Part shown: one piece after another, positions 21,863 to 32,639 of the stretch
Numbering within the stretch: the stretch's first letter is position 1
Layout: each line of letters starts with the position of its first letter
From: Cryptomeria japonica
Taxonomy: Eukaryota; Streptophyta; Pinopsida; Cupressales; Cupressaceae
NCBI RefSeq assembly: GCF_030272615.1
Contig: NC_081405.1
Location: forward strand, 473,854,008 to 473,918,007
DNA length: 64,000 nucleotides
Reading direction: 5' to 3'
Notes under the pieces: model-generated
Seen by the model: the letters and a program-made list of their open reading frames with translations, nothing else
Database searches by the model: none
What the model was told of the DNA's origin: nothing
Position numbers and translations under genes: made by a program

Positions 21863-21940
21863 ATTTACCTCTCCTAGTCACCTCTCCCCCCCTCTCCTTT
21901 GTTGATACTTCCCTCTACACCTCTCCTCGCCCCTTCTGAA
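21369..21940 (+). repeat. Pyrimidine-rich block, inverse of the preceding one
   Basis: From about 21,369 the plus strand switches to CCCCCTAATTACCCTCTCTC and CTTTGTTGATACTTCCCTCT, the reverse complement of the phrases in 20,451-21,368. A pure (CT)n tract lies at about 21,790-21,862. Together the two blocks form one very large imperfect palindrome centred near 21,369. Confidence 0.85.
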
Positions 21941-22334
21941 TTTTGTTGCTAGAGATGGGAAGGAAATGGAGAGAGACTAGTCTAGATATTAGGGAAGAGA
22001 GAGTGAGATAGAGGAGGAAGTGATGAAGAGGTAGAAATATAAGTGTAGATCTTGAGAGAAGGAATGAGGGATTCAATGAGAGTTAGATAGATAGGTCTAG
22101 AGAGAGATGTATAAATATGGACAAAAGAGAGGGTGGAAGGAACAAATAGGTGGAGTGATAGGTTTACATCTTATGAGAGAGAGGTAGAGAAAGGAACAAA
22201 GAGAGATAACATAGTTTATCAAAATTTATTAAACAATTAAATTTCCTAAATTTTTTATTATTAATTACTTATTTAGTGTTTCAAGTATTTTGAGATGATT
22301 GTTACAAAAACTTCATGAGAGAGGGAATTCGTGT
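21941..22334. repeat. GA-rich low-complexity DNA, then AT-rich
   Basis: GAGAGA-type sequence with TAGAT phrases runs to about 22,210. It looks like the inverse of the CT-rich block at 17.5-17.8 kb and probably forms the inner part of the right fold-back arm. AT-rich sequence follows. No gene is present. Confidence 0.65.
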
Positions 22335-22555
22335 GAAAAATTTGTGAGCTTTTAATGTTTTAAAAATGAAGGATGAATTTAAATTAATTATAATTTTATT
22401 TTATTTTAAATATAGAAACCCTACCTATTCCATATCATAGAGCTCTGAATCACCTTTCGAATGCCTATAAAAAATCAAAATTTCAATATGAAATGCAAAA
22501 GTTATGCCCAATTTATTAAAATATGTTTTTTTAATTTTTTTCATAATGGATATCC
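22335..22555 (-). repeat. Right arm of the large inverted repeat
   Basis: Reverse-complement partner of 17,283-17,500; the shared blocks are listed there. The arm continues outward into sequence without clear similarity until 23,371-23,402, where a short terminal match may resume. Confidence 0.85.
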
Positions 22556-23589
22556 AATTTTAAAAAAACATAACTTTTCCCTCCATTTTTTCATTCGGGA
22601 TGGCTTTGGGATTTGGCTAGGACATGACAAGCCTAGAAAATCAACACAAAAAACGTGTTTTTGAGTTTTCCTTGTTTTTCCATACTTCGCCCTGGTGGCT
22701 GACGACTTTTATTTAGCCTAAATTGATAAAAGGAAAAGGGTTATTTAAGGGAATTCTCAGCTTTCCAATAATATAATTTTTTCCTTATTTTGACTTAAAT
22801 AAATAATTATTATTCATTTTCTAGTTGAATTCTGACTAAAGTCTTGATTGATAGGTTGATTGAAAAACATCTATAACTTTCAAACGACATCACATTTTTT
22901 TAATCCAAAAGATGTGTCACATTCTCTGCTTCACATATTATAGGATTAAAAAAAAAGTATTTAATAAATTTTTGACCAAGTTAATATGGTCAAACACACA
23001 AGTTTTTTATATTTCCAAAAAGTTGTAGTAAAAAATTCATAATTAATTATTTACTTAAAAAAATTACAAAAAAATATGTCACATCTGGACATGAGTCTAT
23101 TACTTATATTTAAAATCTTATAAAAAAATATTATGATTTGATTGTGGTTAGGGTGGTCAAACATACACTGAAATTTTAGTACTACTGCATTGAAATTTCA
23201 AATTTTCATCAAATAGATTTTTTTGTTGTAAAAAAAAATCTGGTAGCTTAGAAACTAAATTCAATTTGCTACAAATTATGTTCTTAAATATTTTTAAAAT
23301 AATAAGATATTCAAATTTTCACGTCAAGTTGCATAACTTTGTTTTTCTGAAATTTCATTTTTAAGGGTCTATTTTGGCCCACCGTGATCCTACACATACC
23401 CTTTAGTTGTTTATTTTCCTAATTTATTTATATTTGCTAATACTTTTTGATATGTTTTGAAATGGTTTGAGTTCATTTAGCTTATGACTAGGCATGTAAT
23501 ACAAATGAACTCATGATTGATTTTCCACTAATGTCCATTTCCTTAGCATCAAATTGTAATACTAATCAAATTCTTGATTGAACCCTAGC
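22556..23589. other. AT-rich non-coding DNA, outer right flank of the fold-back
   Basis: No gene is visible. Phrases such as CATAACTTTTCCC (22,570) and GCATAACTTTGTTTTTC (23,330) are loosely repeated. The possible outer terminus of the fold-back structure is at 23,402. Confidence 0.5.
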
Positions 23590-24420
23590 CCTAGCCCTCA
23601 CACTAATTCTAATTGAACCCTAACCATTGCCCCAAGCATTATCCTACAATAGTAACCCTAATTGTAGCCTCACCTTAACCCTAAACCTTTAATCTTACCA
23701 CAATTAAAACCTAATCATAACCTAACCATAAACTTATCTATACCCTAGAATTAAACACTACCTACAACGTAAACCCTAATCTAACCATAATTGAACCCTA
23801 ACCCTAATGTAATTGAATCATAACCCTAATTCTAATCGTAATTGAAATCTAACAATAACCAGGTCAACTATAATTAAACCTTCATTATAATCAAACCCTA
23901 ACCTTGACAATATCCATAATCTAGACCTAATTGAACCCAAACCATAGCCTAATAGTACCATAATTGAAACCCAACCATAACCTAACCCTAAAATTAACTA
24001 TAACTCTAGAATTAACCCCTAATTACAACTTGAACCATAATCTAACCATAATTGAACCCTTGCCCTAATTTTGACCCTAATCCTAATTGAACCCTAGCCC
24101 TAATTAAACTCTAATCCTAATCTAAACCTAACCCTAATCTACCCCAAACCCTAATCTTTATTTAACTCTAATAATAATTAGCCCTAACTCTAATGTACAA
24201 TTGAATCAAACCCTAACCCTAACCATATCAAACCCTATAACCATAATCAAACCCTAACCATAATTGGACCACAATTGAACCCTCTAATTGAACTCTATTG
24301 GAACCCTAACCCTAGCCTAATGTTAACTGTAACCCTAATTTTGCTTGAGCCATAATGCTAATTAATCTATAACATGGACCCTATTTGAACCCTAACTATA
24401 ATTTAACCCCATCTGTAAAT
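23590..24420 (+). repeat. Degenerate telomere-like block (AACCCTAA type)
   Basis: About 830 bp of irregular ACCCTAA, AACCCTAACC and AATTGAACCCTAA phrases lie on the plus strand. Unit length varies (7-14 bp), so this is not a functional telomere but a decayed interstitial one or an AT-rich satellite derived from it. The same motif type appears at 15.2-15.8 kb. Confidence 0.75.
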
Positions 24421-25174
24421 TAAATAATTAAAGTTGAGATAGTGTTAGGATTATAATGCTATTATTAATGCTTTATTATTCTTTAATATAAAATAATATC
24501 ATTATCTTAATCTCACATAGTTAATACTATTATAATATTATTAAATAAGAATTATAATACTAATAATATAATATTATATTAATACAATTATAGATATAGA
24601 AAACAATTATAATATAATAATATTATTACATTATAGTATAATTCTATTTAATAGTACAATACTGTATAAATATATATTAACTTCTTTAATGTCTTTTATA
24701 AAATATGTCAAGATATATCTTTCTCAAGGCACCTATTAAAGTTTAGGATTAAAAATAATAAAAATAGACACCTCCAAAAAGATAACTTTTGACATATATA
24801 ACAACAATACTTGATTAAATGAAGATCTTATTCTATAAAATGACATAATGAATAATTATGATATATTTTTTTTAATTGAAACAAAACAAAAAGCAGTAAA
24901 TAGGCTGTCAAATAAAATGAAAAGAAGTGAATCATTCCAAAATTACATAACAGCTAATATGTATAACGATTTACAACTGAATAAACAGCCCTTAACATAA
25001 AACAGTCTTCAAGAAAAGACTGATTAGAACCAGCATACCTCCTGACATAACGAAGGTCTGAAAATGAATGTATTTATACTGTTTTATATAACACTCATAC
25101 CTTGTCATGCCTTCATATTTCTCCATTATTTTACAATATATAATATAAATATATTGCAAAACTAAATCTTTTAA
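24421..25174. other. AT-rich spacer downstream of the transporter gene
   Basis: Strongly AT-rich, with TAATATTAT-type runs at 24,440-24,690. Nothing coding is visible. The 3' untranslated region of the transporter pseudogene probably lies in the last 200-300 bp. Confidence 0.6.
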
Positions 25175-27433
25175 TCACAATGTTCCTGGCTGATTTGCAT
25201 GACTAGAAATGGCGCTCTGAGAATCTCCTCCATTTTCAACATCTGAAGTAGAGGGCGGAAGAGGTTTAACAGGCTCATTATCTTTTGCAGAAGGCGAATG
25301 GGCATCATCATAGGTAGCATGGAGGCCGAACAGGACATAATAAATAAGCATGGCAGCTGTACAAAACCCAAACCTAACAAAAGCCTGGCTTTCCAGAGAG
25401 CCCATGAGGAACACATTGATTGCAATCGACAGTGAGGGCAGCCATGGCACCAACGGCACTCCCCACACTTTAGGAGTCCTCTGTTGTGGCACTTACACTG
25501 CTATTCCACCTGTACCCATCAACCACACAGCAATGCTCACAACATAACCCACCCAACCATCGCTTACTGCCCAGTAAACAGAAGTTGCCACAGAGGAGCA
25601 CACTATAACAATGAGGAAAAATACGAGGAGATGAAGCTGAGTTTGTGAGGTTTGTCCCTTCACGTAGTGTCTCCTCACTAGCAGAGCAACCGCCATCAAC
25701 ATGAAGATGAAAAGTGTGCTCAGAGAGATGAGGCCGGAAAGCACGTCCAGGCTGGAGAAAAACGCCACGCAAGCAGTGGCAGCCGTCATCACCAAGCTGG
25801 CATTAATGGGTGTACCCGTGTACTCATTCACCAATGCAAACCAGGGAGGAATCATGTGTGTCCTTGCAATGTGGGTAATGTATCTGTCAAAATCAGTTTT
25901 CCAATACTCAAGTTTACAATTTTACCCAACCTTATTTAAGGACGATCAATCTTAAACCACACACAAAAATCAATATATTAAGTCTAGAGAATGTTAGTCA
26001 ATTCTGTGTGTTTAACACTTTTAAGTCTAGAAATGTTAATATGATCTTACACATTAAGTTTTGAAAATGTCAGTCAATTTTGAATGTTTAACTCTTTTAA
26101 GTCTAAAAATATGTGTAATTTAAACTGTTCTCAAGAACCTGAATAACAAAAAGTTTACAACTTTATCCAACCTTACCTCCTCAATCAATCAAGATGCTTA
26201 AATTGTGATAAAAAAATACCTGGCCTCGGCCACTCTTCCCATCAATAGCACAGTGGTTATGCCCTTGAGAGCCCCAAGCGCCACCAAGTACTTGGCCCAG
26301 TGCATCCCTGCGGCACCAAAGGCAATAGAAAAGGCGGCGTTTTCATCTAGGAACTTGTAATTTTGCATCATACAGAGAGCCAGAGCCATGAGGCAGTAGA
26401 TCACAGTGATGGCTGACATGGAGACAAGGAGACCCAGAGGGATGTCTCTAGATGGGTTCTTCGTCTCCTCTGCCATGGTGGCAATGCTGTCGTAGCCGCC
26501 ATACGCAAAATAAATGACGGCGGCAGCCCGGAAGACCCCTTTGGGCCCATATGGCAGAAATGGCTTCAGGTTCTCTGTATTGGCGTTAGCGAAGGCGGCC
26601 ACAATCACAAACAGGATCACGAACATGTTGATGGCCGTGGCGATCCAGTTCAGATATGACGTGGCACGGGTGCTGCGCATTGCCAACATGGCTGACAATG
26701 CCAGTATGGCCACTGCAATTGGGTCCAGCATGTTGTAGCCGTTTGCCAAGCTGCTGACGTGGATGCGGAAGTCGTTTGGGTGGTGGTTCAGAAGCGTGGC
26801 GAAGTAGGAAGACCATGTCCTCGCCACCGCCGCTCCGCCAATCAGTCCATCCAGCACAATATTCCCCGCTGCAATAAATGCTGCAAAATCTCCCAATTCC
26901 ACTCAGAGGTATGCAAACGATCCGCCTGCACACAGAAAAACAATGTGGGTTGAGATGATATGAAATTCTCAACAAAAACAAAGAAAAAAGTTATGAATTT
27001 GAGGGTACCTACCTGCAACGGGTATTTCGACTGCGAATTCAGTGTAACAGAAAACAGAGAGCATAGCAGAGAGGCCCGAAACGACATAGGAGAGAACAAT
27101 GGCAGAGCCGGCATTCTTTCTGGCCTCCTGTGTAGTGAGAACAAAGATGCCTGCTCCTATAACTGATCCAAAGCCAAACCAGGTGAGATCCCACCATGTG
27201 AGAGTCCTTTTCATATCATTTTCACTCCTCAGTCTCAGCTCTTGCACCTCTGCAACTTCATCAGACCTCGAAAGCAGTCGGTCCTTAAATCGGGGCCCTG
27301 TCTGTGCAAGGGCCCTCTTGTAATTGCCCCAACTCTCAAACGACTCTCCTTTCACAAAATCCCCCTCTCTGCACTCCAAGCATCCCCTTCTCTTCCTAGT
27401 CTTCTCTTCTACACCCATCTTTACACTTCTCAC
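25175..27433 (-). pseudogene. Cationic amino acid transporter (CAT family), three exons, two nonsense codons
   Basis: The spliced product would be about 611 codons, close to plant CAT1/5/8-type transporters of the APC superfamily, which import basic amino acids across the plasma membrane. Exon 1 (27,433-27,013) has the family N-terminus and WWDLTWFGFGSVIGAGIFV. Exon 2 (26,925-26,220) has AAFIAAGNIVLDGLIGGAAV, ATMAEETKNPSRDIPLGL and WAKYLVALGALKG. Exon 3 (25,883-25,175) has THIARTHMIPPW, TLFIFMLMAVALLVRR and WGVPLVPWLP. Splice sites are canonical: CAG|GTAGGT, GCAG|GC, CAG|GTATTT and ACAG|AT. Two in-frame stops break it. A TGA at 26,903-26,905 replaces the Arg of AYLRVELGDF (a CGA-to-TGA change). 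A TAA at 25,493-25,495 lies before VPQQRTPKVWG. It would otherwise be intact. The start could be MRSVKM or the internal MGVEE 15 bases on. Confidence 0.9.
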
Positions 27434-28906
27434 TTCTACTTATCAGATTGCAAGACAGGAGGAAAAAGTTTCAGAATGGATGATGGGTAAAGGGTTGGGA
27501 TCTCCATTAAAATACTGTCTTTATGATTATTTAGTGGGGGAATCAAAATCCCTTTTACACTGAATGGAAAACTGTTCTTAGGAACACTCTGCAAATATGG
27601 TAGAACATGCTGGGACTAAAATTAAATTGTAGAGTTTTTTTGTTTTTTTGTTTTTTCTTTTATATAATGTGGAAAACTTAAGATTAACAATTTAACACAT
27701 TCCAAAAATGAGGTATTTGCTGGATTATTGGAATAAAATAAAAAATTATGGTATTGATTATGGAAACTTCTAAATTCCCCTATGTGGGCCTACCAACCAT
27801 ATTGATATGTCTACATTCAATGTATGGATGGAGTCTACATTCAATGTATGGAAGAAGTCTACATTAAAACTTCGCTATCTTTCAGATTTGTCAAACTAAA
27901 TTTAGTAATATTTTCAAATATTAGGGGAGTGAAAATATGTGAAAATCTTACACATTGCAAAATTTATAATATATGTTGTATTTATAAAGGATTTTTACAT
28001 TTGCATGTAGAAAAATTATTATTATTTATAAAATTTGAATCTAGTTTTTCTTTAAATTTTTTTTTAAATTTTTAATAATGTAGAATAGAGGAAAATTTTA
28101 AAAAATTTAGTCTAAGTAAATTCTATAAGATTAATAAACAAGCTACCAAAAGAATAAAATCCTACAAAATAACCAAATTATCAATGAAACAAATAAAACA
28201 AGTAAACCATAAGAAGCTATACCTTTATACATGTTCCATTGTGTCCTATCAACCTTTATGTTGATAATTGTTGGAATGCACAAATATTGATTCAAGATGA
28301 CAATGAGTTAAATGGACTATGCGGTATATGGAATGCAATGAAGATTAACTTACAATGCAACTATGATGATACAAATAAAGCTAATGATGTGCAAGGATGA
28401 AACTATGATTGAGATGATGAAACTATGATACTATGATGCAACTATGGAAATTTGCTAAATGATATTATGCTAAAGCCAAAGACACACTCAATTGCTAATG
28501 GATGCTTGAATTCTCTAAATTGATAGTTTGATTCTATAATTCTCTAATTTCTCTCATGTCTCAAATGAGGACGCAAGGCTTCCTTTAATAGATTTTCCAT
28601 GGCTAAGATCCAAGGTGGCAAACATCAATGATTAAGAATTGTTCATGATATATTAAATGGTCAAGATCAAATTAGTTGAGATGAGGTAGAGAAAGGTGGA
28701 AGGATAAGTGGGACCAAGAGCTGCATGTCAATGTGATGCTCACATTGACCTTTGAGAGAAGTGTGGAGGAAGAAGTCCAATTGATTAGGGAGATGGAGGG
28801 AACATTGTGTTGGCATGATTGACATAACTGATGCAGATGAAGAATGATGATTGAACCGATAAAGGACTGTTTGTGATGACATTGTGATGAAGAGATTGAG
28901 ATTGCA
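27434..28906. other. Intergenic DNA upstream of the transporter
   Basis: No gene is supported. A 24-bp unit (TCTACATTCAATGTATGGAT) is repeated about 2.3 times at 27,809-27,865. Short GATGATGAAACTATGAT repeats lie around 28,395-28,445. The transporter promoter should be in the first few hundred bases, but I see no clear TATA box. Confidence 0.5.
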
Positions 28907-30406
28907 TGATTGGATGATTTTGATCAGTTATTTGTGTTGTCATTGATGGAAACTGATGTTTACTATGTTGTATTTTGTCATCTTAGTCTTTTTGGTCTAC
29001 TGGAAAGACTTTACTGGTAAAGAAACATGAAACTGGGAATTAGGACCTTAACCGGTAAACGAGGAAATGTTTTGATTAGATCTGGCGATTGGTGATGATT
29101 GAAGTGTTGCGGTTTGGAATGTGAGTTTATATCATTGTAATATGTATCTGACCGGAACCACATCATGTTTTGGTTACCGGAAGTCATGTTTATGATTTTT
29201 GTTGTATTTTTGCTAGGGTTTAAAGACCGGTAGAGAATTCTCTTAACCAGTAATGATTTTGGGTGTGGCGGTGATCTACATCAAGTTCAAATGTTGGAGG
29301 TGACCTCAACCTGCGTAGATTGATGAATTGTTGTTTTGGCGCGTTTGAAGCTGGAATTTCTTGGGAAACAGTGAAGCACTTAGAAGAGTGTTCTAAGGGT
29401 TTGACTTTGTATCAGATCAAGTTACTGTGATGAGTTATGATCACTCAATGGTTGATATTGTCTTGTAAAATGTTGTAATGATTTGTATAATGATCTGATA
29501 TGATCTAAGATGATCTGTATTGTAAATTCTTGATGTATCTAGGGTCTAGTAACCAACCTAGTTGTAAAGGTTATTTATATTAGTTTAGTTGATGTTTGTT
29601 GTGTCAGTGGTTTTTGAGAAGAGTGTGAAGCCGAACCAGAGTGTGAGAGATCTGCTAGAGTGTAGCAGATTTGGAGCAGAAATGGATCTGATCAAGCAAG
29701 TAGTTAAGTGTTATACCTAGATCATTCATTGTTGTTCCCTAACAGTTGCAGCAGTCAAAATCCCTTAATCGGGTAGGTCCTAACAGGCCTTACATTGTAA
29801 ATCCCTTAACCGGGTAGCTCAACATTTGAGTGTTAAATCCTCTTGCGAGGTTGATCCTAATAGGTCAAAGCTCCTAACAGGGCTCATCATCTAAATCCCT
29901 TAACCGGGTAGCTCAACATCTAAGTGTTAAATCCTCTTGCGAGGTTGATCCTAACAGGTCAAAGCTCCTAACAGGGCTCATCATCTAAATCCCTTAACCG
30001 GGTGACTCCTAACAGGGCATCTTTGTAAGCTCCTAACTAGGCTAGGCTCCTAACAGGGTGCATTCCGAAAGAGTGCACAATTTTTGTGCATACCAATTCC
30101 CACCGTGGTTTTTCCCTATTTGAGTTTCCACGTGAAAAACGTGGTGTTCATATGGTGAATGTTTTTATGTGTTGTTATGTTTTATTTTTAGTTAATGCAT
30201 GTTTTATGAACACTTAGTGTGCAGACTTGATAAATCAAATTAACAGATGATTATTAGTAGATACTGATACTGGTAAATGGTTTTGTTGTTAGTTATTATT
30301 TGATTTGGTGACAGTTTTATAAGGTTGAGTTTCAGATTTGAATTTGTTGTTAATACTGATTCACCCCCCCCCCTCTTAGTATTAACTAGATCCTCTAAGA
30401 TTAACA
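28907..30406 (+). mobile_element. 5' LTR of a Ty1/copia element
   Basis: The 3' end is firm: ATTAACA at 30,406, three bases before the primer-binding site. The 5' end near 28.9 kb is estimated from GTGTTGTCATTGATGG (28,936), which other copia LTRs in this window carry 20-45 bp from their start. CCCACCGTGGTTTTTCCC (about 30,100) with GTTTCCACGTG, and ATTCACCCCCCCCC (30,359), match the LTRs at 3.5 and 61.7 kb. Three 94-bp-spaced units with CCCTTAACCGGG lie inside. Confidence 0.75.
29798..30060. repeat. 94-bp tandem repeat inside the copia LTR
   Basis: ATCCCTTAACCGGGT recurs at 29,801, 29,895 and 29,989, exactly 94 bp apart. Each unit contains CTCCTAACAGGGCT and CTCTTGCGAGG, so several short stem-loops are possible. 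The third unit is partial. Confidence 0.9.
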
Positions 30407-30408
30407 AT

Positions 30409-30420
30409 TGGTATCAAAGC
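30409..30420 (+). other. Primer-binding site of the copia element
   Basis: TGGTATCAAAGC is one base from TGGTATCAGAGC, the initiator-Met tRNA complement used by most plant copia elements. It directly follows the LTR end. Confidence 0.85.
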
Positions 30421-30476
30421 ATTGGTCCTATGTGTGTTGAAAGCTTAACAACTTGAGGGAAAGATCCTGAAGAAAG

Positions 30477-32425
30477 ATGATGAAGAAGGAGGGTCCCAAG
30501 TTTACCAAGGACAACTACCAGATATGGAAAGACCGGATGAAGATATAGATTAAAGGATTGGGTGCTTAGTATCAGAATCATGTGGTAAACAAGTATGTTG
30601 CTCCTACTACCAACCCCTTGACACCGGATGCGCTTAAAAACAACAAGAAAACATTCAATCCTTGGAAGCAATTGTAAGTACTTTATCTAGTTCTGACTAT
30701 ATAGATGTTCATGGATTAGAAACTGCATTTGAGGTATGGGAGAAATTAACTTGATTTATGGAGGAGATGAACATGTACAAAGAGAAAAAGAAGAAAGTTT
30801 AAGAGGAAAATTTGATGACATGAAAATGGTTGATGGTGAGAACATTGCACAATGTGGTCAAAGGATTAAAGAATTTGTACGTGGTATTAAGAGTGTTGGA
30901 GGTAAGATTGATGATGATTTTATTGTTAGTAAAATGCTTAGAACTCTCCTACCATAATCAGTTTCTGCAATTCAAGAACTGAGATCTATTTCTAAAGATA
31001 AAGTCACTGTTGATTCTCTTATTGGAAATTTGACTGCATTTGAGTTAAACAACTTTGATAAAAGTGTTTCAAAACCATCTGAACCTTCTTTTAAAGCTTC
31101 TATAACTGGTGCATCTATGAAGAAAGGAAAGGATATTTGTCATAATCATGACTGCAGGTCTAGTCATGGCGGTAGCAGAGGTGAGGATGATAATGAAGGT
31201 CATTTGATGGAACGCGAGGCACTATTGGCTAAAACATTTTCGAGAGGCACTGGTAAGTATAAAGGTAAATTACCCTTGAAGTGTTTCTCCTGCAATAAGA
31301 TTAGGCACATTGCTGCAAATTATCCTTACAGTGATAAAAAGGAAAAGTTCAGGAAATTTAAAGGAAAAGGATAGAAACATTTCTATGTTGCAGTTGATGA
31401 AGGAGTAACTGATGAAGAATCAAAAGAAGATGACAATGAGGAGATAGTGTTTGTTGCTGTGAAGGAAGATTTGACTCATGAAAAGGCATTGGCGTCTCAC
31501 ATGGATAGCAGTGATGAATAGATAATAAATAGTGGTTGCTCACACCACATGACCAGTGATAGAAACAAGTTCTTATCTCTTGAACAATTTGATGGCGGCG
31601 TGGTAAGGTTTGGTAACAACTCACCCTGCATGGTTAAAGGTAAAGGAACTATTTCATTGAATGGAAAAAGTAATGTAGATGATGTCTTTTGGGCTGATGG
31701 ATTAAAACATAACCTTTTGAGTGTTGGTCAATTAATTGATAAGGGATATCTTCTAGAATTTAAAAGTAGAGTGTGCAGGATTCTTGGAAGTAATGGAGAA
31801 TTGATTGCTACTGGAAAGCAAACAAGAGGTAATATTTTTCATCTGAATACTAATGTGAATAGTTGTTTGGTGGCAAAGATTGAAGACAAGCGGTTATGGC
31901 ACAAGAGGTTTTGTCATGTGAATTTTGACAATTTGATAAAGGTTAGTAAATCGAGTATTGTGAGAGGTTTGCCCTAGCTTGTTAAACCGGATAATGTGTT
32001 ATGTAAGGATTGTCAGATGGGTAAGATGACTTTTGTATCTTTTAAGAGTAAGTCTTTCTCTTCAAAAAATATTCTAGATTTGGTTCATATTGATCTTTGT
32101 GGTCCTATGAGGACTAAGAGCTATTATGGTGATAGATATTTCATGATTTTCACTGATTATTTTTCCAAGATGATGTGGGTAACTTTTCTGATGAGTTTGT
32201 GAAGTTTTGTGATGAACAGGGAATCAAGAGGCAGATGTCAGCTCCTAGAACTCCACAACAGAATGGGATAGCAGAGAGAATGAATAGAACAATTGTTGAA
32301 GCTGCTAGAACCATGTTGATTCAAGGTGAAGTGCTGAAAATGCTTTGGAGAGAAGCAGTTAGCATTGTTGTTTACACTTTGAACCGGGGTATATGCACGA
32401 AGTTGTGGTACCAAAAAGGTGCCAC
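30477..32425 (+). pseudogene. Copia gag-protease-integrase, decayed and 3'-truncated
   Basis: Gag starts MMKKEGPKFTKDNYQIWKDR (30,477). A UBN2-type body follows, then a zinc knuckle CFSCNKIRHIAANYP whose last Cys is changed. The protease start reads INSGCSHHMTSD, so the catalytic Asp of DSG is Asn. Integrase has LWHKRFCHVNFDNL, CKDCQMGKM and HIDLCGPMRTKSYYG. A deletion of roughly 50 codons then joins MMWVTFL to SDEFVKFCDEQGIK, removing the second catalytic Asp. APRTPQQNGIAERMNRTIVE is kept. Similarity stops near LWYQKG (about 32,415). RT, RNase H and the 3' LTR are missing, replaced by the left end of another element. Multiple stops occur. Confidence 0.85.
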
Positions 32426-32445
32426 ACTTCAAAAAAAATTAAAAA

Positions 32446-32515
32446 AGTGCATAAGGTGCATGCACTATAGGGTGTGCGCCCTATAGTGTGCACGCCTTAT
32501 AAGGTGTGTGCCTTA
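32446..32515. repeat. Palindromic terminal region, left end
   Basis: GCATGCACTATAGGG and CCCTATAGTGTGCACG face each other across a 6-base loop, giving a stem of about 20 bp with few mismatches. A second short palindrome, CCTTATAAGG, follows. This is typical of subterminal regions of DNA transposons. Confidence 0.7.
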
Positions 32516-32639
32516 TAAGACGTATGTGCATTGTAAATAGCAAAAAAACCTTGCTCCGCATTTTTGCATTCCAAACCTACATTTTGGCATTTTTGGGTAC
32601 TATTTTCTTGCGCTCTCCCTTTGTAAAAGCTTGAAATTA

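Noticed and set aside
25478-25497. A tiny intron at the transporter TAA (GTAAGT...ACAACAG)
   Set aside because: It would be only about 16 bp, too short for plant splicing, and would remove conserved VPQQ residues. A nonsense codon is simpler.
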